Source: Candidatus Saccharibacteria bacterium oral taxon 488 (GTDB taxonomy: Bacteria; Patescibacteriota; Saccharimonadia; Saccharimonadales; Saccharimonadaceae). Taken from it: a stretch of DNA of 64,000 bases. Under the pieces are notes generated by a model. That model saw nothing but the letters and a program-made list of their open reading frames with translations, did not search any database and was not told the origin of the DNA. The translations under genes were made by a program, and so were the position numbers. Of this stretch, positions 17,259 to 25,036 are shown piece after piece. The stretch spans positions 558,001-622,000 of the forward strand of contig CP040001.1 of NCBI GenBank assembly GCA_013100825.1, written 5' to 3'. Every line of letters begins with the position of its first letter. Within the stretch, counting starts at the first letter, position 1.

Positions 17259-19853
17259 CTAGACAACAATATTCACCAACTTCCCCGGCACATAAATCAC
17301 CTTTTTCGGTGTCCGGGCGTCGAGATAGGCGCGAACCTTCTCGTCATCCAGCGCTCGTTGCTCAATCGTCTCTTTATCAGCGTCAGCCGGCAGCTCCAGC
17401 CGTGATCGAAGCTTGCCATTGACCTGAACGATGATGGTCATCACATCGCTCACCAGATATTTTTCATCCCACTTTGGCCAGTGATTGACGTGAATGGTAT
17501 CAGCGTGACCCAATTCATGCCACAATTCTTCGGTGATGTGCGGTGCAAATGGCGCCAAAATCTGTAGCAGACTCTCCAGAGCAAACTGCCACGCTTCTGA
17601 CGCTTGCATACCGTGTGATTCTTTGAACTTGTATAGGCCATTGACCATTTCCATCATCGCCGCTACGGCCGTGTTGAACTTTTCATCCTCGATGTCACGA
17701 GTGACTTTTTTGATAGTAAGGTGAGTGAGGCGCAACAGCTCCGCGGCTACATCACCATCCTCCGCCAGAGTACACTCTTCGCTCAAATCTCCACTGGAGA
17801 TTTCTCGCGAGCGTTCGGCTGAAGCGTCCGCTATTCGCGAACACTTCACAGCCTCTGTCAGAGGAGGTAATGTAACCGCCTCAACAAATTCCTGCACCAC
17901 ATTCCACACTCGGTTTAAGAACCGATATGTCCCCGGCACCCCGCGCGGATCCCACGGCGCATCCATATCGTACGGTGCGATAAACATCTCATACACACGC
18001 AGCGCATCAGCGCCATAACCACTGTCCATGATTTCCATCGGATCGATGACGTTGCCCTTGGACTTACTCATCTTTTGCCCATCTGGCGCCATGATGTAAG
18101 CGTTGTACATCATCCGCTTGAACGGCTCCGGTGTCGGCACTAAACCGAGTTTGTAGAAAAAGCGCATCCAAAAACGACTATACAGCAGATGTGCTACCGC
18201 GTGATCGGCGCCATTGTAATAATCAACCGGCATCCAGTGATTAATGCGCGTCGGATTCCACGCCTCGGCGTCATTGTGCGGGTCAAGATAGCGCAGGAAG
18301 TACCAGCTGGAACAGGCATAGCCGTCCAGCGTGTCAGTTTCGCGCCGCCCTTCATGCCAATTGTCGCCCGCTGGCTTTGGTTCGGTGATCGGTACCGTTT
18401 TACCTGTTTCAACATCAACCCACACGCGCACCCAATCATCAACTTGTGCCAGGACTGACGTATTACCGCCCGTCGGTTTGAAGTTCCCGACCTCTGGCAA
18501 AATCACTGGCAAGCACTCATCTGCCACCGCAATTGGATTGAAGCCATCAACATGAACCATCGGAATCGGCGCACCCCAGTACCGCTGGCGAGAAATCAAC
18601 CAATCGCGCATTTTATAGGTAGTCTTACTCCGGCCCAAGCCCTGTTGCTCCAGCCAGGCTACCACCTGTTCGCGAGCCTCTTCGCTGCGCAGGCCGTCAA
18701 AATCGCCCGAGTTAATCAATTCGCCTTCGCCCGTGTAGCAGCCAGCATCCGCCGAGTTTTCTGGCTTTTCAATCACTTGCACTACTGGCAAATCAAATTT
18801 TTCGGCAAACTCCAAATCGCGCTCATCATGCGCCGGCACCGCCATAATCGCGCCAGTACCGTAACCGCCGAGTATGTAGTCCGCCACCCAAATTGGCAGC
18901 TTCTGACCGTTGACTGGATTGATGGCATAGCTGCCAGTAAAGACGCCGGTTTTATCTTTATTTTCCTGGCGTTCAACGTCGGATTTTTTCTGTGCTGCTT
19001 GAATGTATGCTTCAACCTTGGCACGCGTGTCGGCATTGACTAGCTGAGAAACCAATGGATGTTCTGGCGCCAGCGCCACATACGTCGCGCCAAACAGCGT
19101 GTCAGGACGCGTGGTGAAAACAGTTATGACGTCGTCGCGGCCTTCAACTACAAACTCAACCTCCGCGCCAACCGACCGGCCAATCCAATTTTTCTGCATG
19201 GTCTTGACCATGTCCGTCCAGTCTAGGTCGTCAGTCGCCTCTAGAATTTCATCAGCATAGGCGGTGATGCGGAAAAACCACTGTTTGAGGTTGCGCTTGG
19301 TGACGGGGTTACCGCAACGCCAACATTTGCCGCCCTCAACTTGCTCGTTAGCTAGCACCGTATTGTCGGTATCGCACCACCACTGCGGCTGCTCCTTCTG
19401 GTACGCCAAATCGTGTTTGTACAGCTGCGTAAAAATCCACTGGGTCCATTTGTAGTACTCGGGGTCGGCGGTGGAAATCTCCTTTGACCAATCGTAGCTA
19501 AAGCCGAGGCGCTTCAGCTGAGCGATGAAATGCGCCTTGGCTTCGTCGTGCGCCACTCGCGGCGTTTTACCGACCTTGATGGCGTAATTTTCTACGGGGA
19601 GGCCAAAGCTATCCCAGCCAATTGGATGATAAGTATTATAGCCCTGCTGACGCTTGAGGCGCGCTTTAATATCGGCAAACTGAAACGTCCGACCGTGACC
19701 GATGTGAATACCCGCGCCAGTAATACCAGGAAGCATGCTTAGACTATAGTACTTAGGGCGCGTCGTATCACCAAGGTCAGTGACATAGGTACCATCAGCC
19801 TCCCACTTATCTTGCCATTTTTTCTCAATTTCCGTCGGATTGTAGCGTTTCAT
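17259..19853 (-). CDS. leuS: leucyl-tRNA synthetase
   Basis: Charges tRNA-Leu. From the ATG at 19853 it has 864 aa. Motifs are the HIGH-type HIGHGRTFQ, the editing domain (TTRPDTLFGATYVALAPEHP), a zinc knuckle with WWCDTDN and CWRCGN, the KMSKS motif in QKMSKSKGNVIDP, and a C-terminal domain ending MTIIVQVNGKLR. About 35 extra residues sit between the catalytic core and the anticodon-binding helices (near residues 690-725, DNA about 17755-17870), with an inverted repeat in the DNA. A longer form from 19901 is unlikely because TATACT lies exactly 7 nt before 19853. Confidence 0.96.
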   Translation of the reverse strand: MKRYNPTEIEKKWQDKWEADGTYVTDLGDTTRPKYYSLSMLPGITGAGIHIGHGRTFQFADIKARLKRQQGYNTYHPIGWDSFGLPVENYAIKVGKTPRVAHDEAKAHFIAQLKRLGFSYDWSKEISTADPEYYKWTQWIFTQLYKHDLAYQKEQPQWWCDTDNTVLANEQVEGGKCWRCGNPVTKRNLKQWFFRITAYADEILEATDDLDWTDMVKTMQKNWIGRSVGAEVEFVVEGRDDVITVFTTRPDTLFGATYVALAPEHPLVSQLVNADTRAKVEAYIQAAQKKSDVERQENKDKTGVFTGSYAINPVNGQKLPIWVADYILGGYGTGAIMAVPAHDERDLEFAEKFDLPVVQVIEKPENSADAGCYTGEGELINSGDFDGLRSEEAREQVVAWLEQQGLGRSKTTYKMRDWLISRQRYWGAPIPMVHVDGFNPIAVADECLPVILPEVGNFKPTGGNTSVLAQVDDWVRVWVDVETGKTVPITEPKPAGDNWHEGRRETDTLDGYACSSWYFLRYLDPHNDAEAWNPTRINHWMPVDYYNGADHAVAHLLYSRFWMRFFYKLGLVPTPEPFKRMMYNAYIMAPDGQKMSKSKGNVIDPMEIMDSGYGADALRVYEMFIAPYDMDAPWDPRGVPGTYRFLNRVWNVVQEFVEAVTLPPLTEAVKCSRIADASAERSREISSGDLSEECTLAEDGDVAAELLRLTHLTIKKVTRDIEDEKFNTAVAAMMEMVNGLYKFKESHGMQASEAWQFALESLLQILAPFAPHITEELWHELGHADTIHVNHWPKWDEKYLVSDVMTIIVQVNGKLRSRLELPADADKETIEQRALDDEKVRAYLDARTPKKVIYVPGKLVNIVV
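17774..17814. repeat. palindromic segment inside leuS insertion
   Basis: Within the leuS extra segment the DNA holds AAATCTCC and GGAGATTT as 8-bp arms around a 3-nt loop. It is flanked by TCGC/GCGA-rich half-sites. The reading frame is kept. Confidence 0.5.
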
Positions 19854-19860
19854 ACTCCTT

Positions 19861-19866
19861 AGTATA
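19861..19866 (-). promoter_or_regulatory. -10 box of leuS, leaderless spacing
   Basis: TATACT, then AAGGAGT (7 nt), then ATG. The AAGGAG is only 1 nt from the ATG, too close to work as an SD. Confidence 0.6.
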
Positions 19867-21198
19867 TCATCTCTCGACGCTAACGTTCGTGTCTTCGTCA
19901 TTCTCGTCTACAGACACACCACCCCTAGCAAACGGCGGCGGTATTGGCGATGAGCCGGCAAAATCCTGAAGCACCGACTTAAGATTATCGGCATTTGATG
20001 GTATGTCAATCTGTTCTGACTTGCTGTAATCAAATGTCATATCCATAGTGATATTCCGATCCTTGTCGTCATCTGAACTGTGTGTCTTAATCTCAATCGC
20101 TTTCAGTTGATGCGACCACGGATTGACCCAGATGCGTATAGTAGGCAATTTCTTTGATGACGTAGTTTTATTTGCTGTATTGAATACTTTGTCGCCATAG
20201 CACTCTTTAATTTTCTTGCCAAGTTTCGTATCCCCCAGAGAATCGACAAATGCGCGTAGTTTGTCTGACATTTTACCATCCGAAGCTAGATCAATTTCAA
20301 AGCCAGGCGCACCATCACGCGGCTCGACCTTAGCGTCCTTTTTGACCGTCACAAAGCTGTTTTTGCGATACGCATTGATCAGTTCGCTACGCACCTGCTG
20401 GTCAGCATTGATCAAATCAAAGATTTCTTGGGAACATGTATCTTTATCCGCATATGACGCGCCAAGCTCATCAAATGACACCTTAAGCCACTTGCCTTCA
20501 ATCTTGTTAAGTTTCTCATCAAGCTGTTTGAGGATCTGGTCACGTATATGTATAACTGTTGGCTGCGCGTCCGGTAGTGCTCCCTGGCCCCGATCCTTAA
20601 TGATCGTCTCTGCCATCTGGCGTACAATATCTTTTAAGTGTTCACCCTTAATATAAACCGCGCCCTTGCCGTCAGCCACCACCGTAAGCACGATATCCTG
20701 TTGGGTTTCTATGCCATTGATCGCTAATTTGACGGTGGCCTCGGTTTTTGATTTTGGTGAGTCAGCAACGGCTTTAATCTTAATGTCAGCCCGATTGCCG
20801 CTACCAAGATCCATGACGAGTTTACCTGAGGAAACCACCTTTTTAGTCTGGAACGAACTGACCATCGCATCAGTTACCATCCTCTGCGGATCTTGCCACC
20901 AGAAAAAGTATAACAGTACCGCAGCGATAGCTAGCAGCAATACGACCGAACCGGTAATAATACCGATGATGAGGCCGGTTTTCTTTTTTGGCGGCATAAC
21001 CGAATTCATGATCGGCGGTTGCGACGTCGGCGGTGCTGGTTGCGCCGGCGTCGATACAGGCTGATCAGTCTGTGCAGGCGGAGTCGTTGTCGACTGTGAT
21101 GAGCTTGATGTGACCGTCGACTGTGACACTGCCGGCGGTGTTGACGCAGCGGTTTTATCCGCTGGTATTTTCTTGCTATTCGTACCCTTGTCGTCCAT
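19867..21198 (-). CDS. membrane-anchored surface protein with Ser/Thr/Pro-rich cytoplasmic tail
   Basis: Unrecognised, 443 aa. Residues 1-70 are Ser/Thr/Pro/Gln-rich and disordered and end in PPKKK. One transmembrane helix (about 74-97) follows, so the N-terminus is likely inside. The remaining about 340 residues should be outside. They look like a folded alpha/beta domain (conserved-looking KVVSSGKLVMDLGSGN, AVYIKGEHL, KWLKVSFDELG) with only two cysteines (in KDTCSQ and IKECYGD). The pattern is reminiscent of lipid-carrier or LppX-like exported proteins, but that is a guess. The SD is GAGGAGG, 4-5 nt upstream. Confidence 0.8.
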   Translation of the reverse strand: MDDKGTNSKKIPADKTAASTPPAVSQSTVTSSSSQSTTTPPAQTDQPVSTPAQPAPPTSQPPIMNSVMPPKKKTGLIIGIITGSVVLLLAIAAVLLYFFWWQDPQRMVTDAMVSSFQTKKVVSSGKLVMDLGSGNRADIKIKAVADSPKSKTEATVKLAINGIETQQDIVLTVVADGKGAVYIKGEHLKDIVRQMAETIIKDRGQGALPDAQPTVIHIRDQILKQLDEKLNKIEGKWLKVSFDELGASYADKDTCSQEIFDLINADQQVRSELINAYRKNSFVTVKKDAKVEPRDGAPGFEIDLASDGKMSDKLRAFVDSLGDTKLGKKIKECYGDKVFNTANKTTSSKKLPTIRIWVNPWSHQLKAIEIKTHSSDDDKDRNITMDMTFDYSKSEQIDIPSNADNLKSVLQDFAGSSPIPPPFARGGVSVDENDEDTNVSVER

Positions 21199-21219
21199 AT
21201 TCCTCCTCGTTATACTTTC

Positions 21220-21225
21220 ATTGTA
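21220..21225 (-). promoter_or_regulatory. -10 box of the surface protein gene
   Basis: TACAAT, 21 nt upstream of the ATG at 21198 and just before the stop of the MurF-like gene. It gives a short leader with a strong SD. Confidence 0.45.
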
Positions 21226-21228
21226 TCA

Positions 21229-22530
21229 CTATCCGCGAAAGTGCGAGAAAAATTCATTTTTTCGCTTAATCCAGTCAGGTGACTGGCGCACTAATTTTTT
21301 CTCATCCTCAGTGCTGTGTAGATTAATTTTAATCGCTTCCTCGAGCCAAACACCCCCGCTCGAACCTTTGAAGAGAGCCACGCCGCCCGCATGAAGTTTT
21401 TCGCGCACAAATCCGCCGGCCATCAGCGCATCACGACACTCCTTGACCTGACAGCCGCGACGACGTGCTACCGGCGCCAGGTATTGATTAGCCATCTCAC
21501 CGACGGTCACTACCCAATCCAGCTCGTCTGGCGAACACTGAGCGCCGAGCTTGGCATGACCGGCCTGCGTATCCTTGCGTAGCCCATTCATATTACCAAA
21601 CACCACGATACGCTGCGGCACCTCGAGACTGTATAGCGTTTGTAGTGCTGATAGCGCCGTCAGCGGCGACGAGCTATAGCTATCGTCAATCAAAATCGTC
21701 TGATCCGCACCACGAAGCACTTGCATCCGACCCGGCAGCGGGCCTAACTGGCTCAAACCCTTTTCAATCAATTCTTTCGTCATACCCATCCGCACCCCGG
21801 CGAGCATCGCCACGACGGCTGGCCGCAGATTATGTTCACCAAGCAGGGGCAGCGTCACTGCGATGCCATCAGGATATTCCGGGCCGATAATCTTGCCGAC
21901 ATAACCATGCTCCAGCGAGAAATCATGCTGCTCAAAATAATACTCAGCGACTTCGCTGGTGCCGTATGTCGTCATCTGGGGATTTGCCAAAAATGCGGCA
22001 AATCGACCGTCGATATCATCGCGGTTAATGGCCGCAAAGCGAGCATTATTCGCCAATATGAGCATCTCGCCGGCCACCTCTTCGACGGTATGTTCAACCC
22101 GCATGCGGCCAGAGGTTACTGACGTCACAACGGCCATATCCGGCAAAATAACCTGCTGAAACCATGCATTAAAACCAGGTTGCATTGGGCTGAACTCCTG
22201 AACGATAATCTGGGCTTCGGGATGTTCAGCGCGAGCACGCTTTTTGACAGCTCGCATCAGCTTACGGCGATGCCAAAATCCCCACTTCTCCTCCGGACGA
22301 TTCTCGGGGTAGCGCACACCCATGATCTGCAGAAGGGTTTGTAAGTGCGACGTTGGCTCAGCAGCGTGCATGGCGACAGCAAATTGCTGCGATAGCACAG
22401 TGGCGATCGCCGTTTTGGCACTCGTTTTACCGGCGCTCCCGGTCACTGCGATCAACTTGACGTCAGCATGGTCGGCAAAAAATTGCCGGACATAGCGTAT
22501 CATTTTTTTCTCAAACGACTTCTTGAACAT
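21229..22530 (-). CDS. MurF-like Mur ligase lacking the N-terminal domain
   Basis: A Mur ligase of 433 aa from the ATG at 22530. The ATP-binding loop VTGSAGKTSAKT comes within the first 45 residues, so the N-terminal UDP-sugar-binding domain of canonical MurF is missing. Further family motifs are LLGEHNLRPAVVAMLAG, GPLPGRMQVL, IDDSYSSSPLTALSAL and FKGSSGGVWLEEA, all closest to MurF (D-Ala-D-Ala adding). It may be a true MurF with a compact N-terminus or a related ligase with another acceptor. TATGAT lies exactly 7 nt before 22530; an in-frame ATG at 22542 overlaps that box. Confidence 0.85.
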   Translation of the reverse strand: MFKKSFEKKMIRYVRQFFADHADVKLIAVTGSAGKTSAKTAIATVLSQQFAVAMHAAEPTSHLQTLLQIMGVRYPENRPEEKWGFWHRRKLMRAVKKRARAEHPEAQIIVQEFSPMQPGFNAWFQQVILPDMAVVTSVTSGRMRVEHTVEEVAGEMLILANNARFAAINRDDIDGRFAAFLANPQMTTYGTSEVAEYYFEQHDFSLEHGYVGKIIGPEYPDGIAVTLPLLGEHNLRPAVVAMLAGVRMGMTKELIEKGLSQLGPLPGRMQVLRGADQTILIDDSYSSSPLTALSALQTLYSLEVPQRIVVFGNMNGLRKDTQAGHAKLGAQCSPDELDWVVTVGEMANQYLAPVARRRGCQVKECRDALMAGGFVREKLHAGGVALFKGSSGGVWLEEAIKINLHSTEDEKKLVRQSPDWIKRKNEFFSHFRG

Positions 22531-22537
22531 CCCCTTT

Positions 22538-22543
22538 ATCATA
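22538..22543 (-). promoter_or_regulatory. extended -10 of MurF-like gene, leaderless spacing
   Basis: TGGTATGAT, then AAAGGGG (7 nt), then ATG at 22530. The extended TGN element compensates for a poor -35. Confidence 0.6.
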
Positions 22544-22577
22544 CCATAAGCGCCGTCAAACGCGCCACTTGACGAAC

Positions 22578-22667
22578 AAAAAAGAGCTGTTACGCGCCCA
22601 CCCGGGGCAATTTCATGTGTTTGTTTTGGATGGCAGCATAGGAAACGCCCCTATGCGTACCAGCTCT
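22578..22667 (-). ncRNA. candidate structured small RNA (about 90 nt)
   Basis: Between the GNAT gene and the MurF-like gene. The RNA would start and end with a closing stem (AGAGCTG at 22661-22667 and CAGCTCT at 22583-22589) followed directly by a T-run, as in an intrinsic terminator. Inside is a perfect 7-bp hairpin (GCATAGG/CCTATGC, 22636-22656) and a 6-bp CCATCC/GGGTGG stem. GGGGC and GCCCC could form a further contact. A promoter fits with its start exactly on the first stem base. It does not show the GGAAGGAAGCAG-type loop of SRP RNA, and I recognise no known family. Confidence 0.55.
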
Positions 22668-22673
22668 AATGAT

Positions 22674-22702
22674 ATTATGCGCTTTTTTATTAAAAAGCAC
22701 AA
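22674..22702 (-). promoter_or_regulatory. promoter of candidate small RNA
   Basis: TTGTGC, 17-bp AT-rich spacer (containing a GC-T5/A6-GC inverted repeat), CATAAT, then 6 nt to the first base of the RNA closing stem. Confidence 0.55.
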
Positions 22703-22722
22703 GGGGTTTGCCTGATATTTAT

Positions 22723-23160
22723 CTACAATTCCTTAGCAAAAGCGTTAGTGCTACGTACGACTGCGCCCTTTTTCAAGTAGAATTGCTGCGCCGCTTCACG
22801 TTCTGGGCGTGATGTGAATTCTAATTTCAAAGCGCCCTGCTCGCGACCCCAGTCGATGATAGCGTCCCAGAGTTGAGAGCCGACGCCCCTGCCCTGGATA
22901 GTCGGATCAGCAACGAAATCGTCGAGGTAGATCTTGCGCCCAGCAGCTGGCCCCAGTAATAACGCCACCGTTGCCATGCCAACGACTTTGCCTGATAACC
23001 GTGCCAACAGCAACACATGACTCGGCGAGTCGATAATCTGCTGCAACAGCTTGGTGTCAGCTGGATGTGGCTTGCTGGTAAGCGCCGCGATAAGGTTGGT
23101 AATGTCTGCCACATCAGATTCAGTGATGTGGGATGCTCGTTCAATTGTCAATTCGTCCAT
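22723..23160 (-). CDS. GNAT family N-acetyltransferase
   Basis: A 145-aa acetyl-CoA-dependent acetyltransferase. Acetyl-CoA-binding motif A is visible as VADPTIQGRGVGSQLW, the Q/RxxGxG/A pattern, and motif B as QFYLKKGAV. The N-terminal region ERASHITESDVADITNLIAAL is typical. The substrate is unknown. It diverges from pta with only 20 bp between the start codons, and both are predicted leaderless with overlapping -10 boxes. Confidence 0.9.
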   Translation of the reverse strand: MDELTIERASHITESDVADITNLIAALTSKPHPADTKLLQQIIDSPSHVLLLARLSGKVVGMATVALLLGPAAGRKIYLDDFVADPTIQGRGVGSQLWDAIIDWGREQGALKLEFTSRPEREAAQQFYLKKGAVVRSTNAFAKEL

Positions 23161-23174
23161 GCTTCCATTATACT
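23145..23174. promoter_or_regulatory. overlapping divergent promoters of GNAT and pta
   Basis: Plus strand: TTGTCA (23145-23150), 18-bp spacer, TATACT (23169-23174), 6 nt, pta ATG. Minus strand: TATAAT (23167-23172), 6 nt, GNAT ATG. The two -10 hexamers overlap in the 8-bp ATTATACT. Confidence 0.65.
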
Positions 23175-23180
23175 ATACCC

Positions 23181-24020
23181 ATGAATCAGCACATACGAGA
23201 CCTAGCAAAAATTTTAGCTTCAAATCCGCCACGCGTGGTATTTCCTGAGGGCAATAATCACATCATCCAGCAGGCGGCGCGCGCACTAGAAGAAAGCGGC
23301 GCAGTGCAGCCAGTATTGCTTGATGGGGAAGAGGACGCCATCAGTCGCGGTGCAACGATGCTAACGAGCGGCGAGGCCGACGTTATGGTGGCTGGAATTG
23401 ATCACCCAACGAAAGACGTGCTGCGGGCTGGGCTGAAAATTGTTGGACTGGCGCCCGATGTTCGATATGCATCCAGTTTTTTCGTGATAGACGTCCCACA
23501 GTTTCAGGGCGGCGAACAAGGTTTATTGCTCTTTGCCGACTGCGGTATGAATATTCAGCCAAACGCCGAGCAGCTGGCGGCGATTGCCATGTCCTCAGCG
23601 GATAGTGCGGCGTCGCTTGGCTGGCAGCCACGCGTGGCTATGCTGTCATATTCAACGAAAGGCAGCGCTGGCGGTGATAGTGTCGAGCTCGTCACCCAGG
23701 CACTACAACTCGTCAAGACAGGGCGACCCGATATACTCATTGATGGCGAACTACAATTAGACGCGGCAATCGTCCCTGCTATCGGCCAGAAAAAATCACC
23801 AAGCAGTCCGGTTGCTGGCAGGGCCAATGTCCTTATTTTCCCTGATCTTGATTCTGGTAATATCGCGTATAAGTTAGCCGAACATCTGGCCAGCGGCCAT
23901 GCATACGGGCCAATCTTGCAAGGTTTTGCCCGGCCGATCAGCGACCTATCTCGCGGCTCTAGCGTTGATGATGTGATCGGCGCTACGCTTATTACTGCCG
24001 GTATGGCGCGAACTTCATAG
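23181..24020 (+). CDS. pta: phosphate acetyltransferase (Pta catalytic domain)
   Basis: Interconverts acetyl-CoA and acetyl phosphate; with an acetate kinase elsewhere it would give ATP from fermentation. The 279-aa protein is a single Pta/PTB-type catalytic domain, with PPRVVFPEGNNHIIQQAAR, GLAPDVRYASSFFVID, ADCGMNIQPNAEQLAAIA, ARVAMLSYSTKGSAGG-like VAMLSYSTKGSAG, and a C-terminal NVLIFPDLDSGNIAYKLAEHL. It is shorter than the usual about 325 aa. I chose the ATG at 23181 over 23133 because of the leaderless -10 spacing and the alignment of the family start. Confidence 0.93.
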   Translation: MNQHIRDLAKILASNPPRVVFPEGNNHIIQQAARALEESGAVQPVLLDGEEDAISRGATMLTSGEADVMVAGIDHPTKDVLRAGLKIVGLAPDVRYASSFFVIDVPQFQGGEQGLLLFADCGMNIQPNAEQLAAIAMSSADSAASLGWQPRVAMLSYSTKGSAGGDSVELVTQALQLVKTGRPDILIDGELQLDAAIVPAIGQKKSPSSPVAGRANVLIFPDLDSGNIAYKLAEHLASGHAYGPILQGFARPISDLSRGSSVDDVIGATLITAGMARTS

Positions 24021-24027
24021 AAACCAG

Positions 24028-24597
24028 CTACTGCGTGATATACCACTGCGCAAATTGATGCCATTGCTGCAGTGTATCAGTCTCAACCGCCAAGCCTTGA
24101 TCGCGCCGATCAAACACCTCGGATATCGTCAGGCCGTTACTACCATCCATCGTAATAATCTTGTTGACCGATGCGCCACTCTTGCCACGCGGCGGAGCGA
24201 CAAACTTCCCCGGTTGATCAAAGATAAATGTCTGTAGATTACGCCCGTCGTAATAGACGACAATATCATGGAGGACAATTTGCCAATCGTCTTTGTCGCG
24301 GAGCAGTGCCAAAAAATCCTCGGGCGCCAACCAGTGCGCAACATCCTTCATGTAACCACCGGGAAAGCCGCCGAGCGCGGGCACTTCCCAATTACTATCA
24401 TTAACAACAACCGGCTCGCCAACCTTCTCGTACGCTGTCCGAACCTTAGCTTCGGTAATTTTCAATGGATCACGGTGCTGGATCTCATCAATATCGAGAT
24501 TAATAATCTCCACCGCTATGTCGTATTGGCTCAGCGTAGCCGTTGCCTCCTCAATTTTACGCGGATTACCAGTGACGAGATTGATGTGTTTTGTCAT
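24028..24597 (-). CDS. Ham1/RdgB-like non-canonical NTP pyrophosphatase (paralogue 1)
   Basis: A 189-aa protein of the ITPase fold: LVTGNPRKIEEATATL at the N-terminus matches the TGNxxKxxE signature, followed by VVNDSNWEVPALGGFPGGY and a KFVAPPRGKSGA segment. The family hydrolyses ITP, XTP and dITP to keep altered purines out of nucleic acids. The catalytic Asp is seen in VNDSN instead of the usual EDSGL, so specificity may differ. It has its own promoter and lies in the nucleotide-pool cluster. Confidence 0.8.
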   Translation of the reverse strand: MTKHINLVTGNPRKIEEATATLSQYDIAVEIINLDIDEIQHRDPLKITEAKVRTAYEKVGEPVVVNDSNWEVPALGGFPGGYMKDVAHWLAPEDFLALLRDKDDWQIVLHDIVVYYDGRNLQTFIFDQPGKFVAPPRGKSGASVNKIITMDGSNGLTISEVFDRRDQGLAVETDTLQQWHQFAQWYITQ

Positions 24598-24604
24598 GGG
24601 GTCT

Positions 24605-24610
24605 ATTATA
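24605..24610 (-). promoter_or_regulatory. extended -10 of Ham1-like gene 1, leaderless spacing
   Basis: TGCTATAAT, then 7 nt, then ATG at 24597. Confidence 0.6.
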
Positions 24611-24665
24611 GCACCTCTTATTTTAGTATGGCTGTAGCACTGGTTTTACCATAGGGTATCCTTCG

Positions 24666-25016
24666 TCAACCAACCTCACTCAGCGCCTTTATAATATCCT
24701 CATCCCGTGAGACCGCATGAATATTTGACAGTTGTAGAAACCATTTTGGGGTATCATGAACAACGACCACTGGTTTACCAAGCGCTATCGCCATGCCAAC
24801 TTCGTAGCGCGCACTCTCCTGGTCGGATTCCCATAGATATACCAAAACATCGGCAGAACGGACAGCCTGAACTTCATCTTCTGGACTGAAATTTGTCTCG
24901 TCGTCTTTGTAATTATAGTACCAATTACACGGAATACTATAGCCGGAATCCTCTAGGATTTTTGCCACGCGATTCGCCCTGTCGAGATTTTTGCCAGCTA
25001 GGTAGATCACTTTCAT
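24666..25016 (-). CDS. nucleoside 2-deoxyribosyltransferase-like protein
   Basis: A 116-aa Rossmann-like protein: VIYLAGKNLDRANRVAKILED at the N-terminus, then VRSADVLVYLWESDQESARYEVGMAIALGKPVVVV. This is the nucleotide deoxyribosyltransferase/TIR-like pattern, with the catalytic Glu expected in SARYEVGMA. Such proteins cleave or transfer N-glycosidic bonds of deoxynucleosides or salvage bases. It sits between two Ham1-like genes. Its own -10 box is close to the ATG. Confidence 0.75.
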   Translation of the reverse strand: MKVIYLAGKNLDRANRVAKILEDSGYSIPCNWYYNYKDDETNFSPEDEVQAVRSADVLVYLWESDQESARYEVGMAIALGKPVVVVHDTPKWFLQLSNIHAVSRDEDIIKALSEVG

Positions 25017-25022
25017 ATATAA

Positions 25023-25028
25023 ATAATA
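25023..25028 (-). promoter_or_regulatory. extended -10 of deoxyribosyltransferase-like gene, leaderless spacing
   Basis: TGCTATTAT, then 6 nt, then ATG at 25016. Confidence 0.5.
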
Positions 25029-25036
25029 GCATATGT

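Noticed and set aside
20216..20656. 146-aa Ser-rich plus-strand frame
   Set aside because: It is antisense to the extracellular domain of the anchored surface protein, which has a strong SD and promoter; no independent start signal.
22578..22667. SRP RNA as identity of the structured RNA
   Set aside because: The conserved GGAA-type apical loop and its GGTCC/GCAGCC surroundings are absent on both strands.
24666..25016. TIR-domain defence protein
   Set aside because: The sequence fits a stand-alone deoxyribosyltransferase-like fold better and there is no effector partner or defence-gene context beyond the nucleotide cluster.
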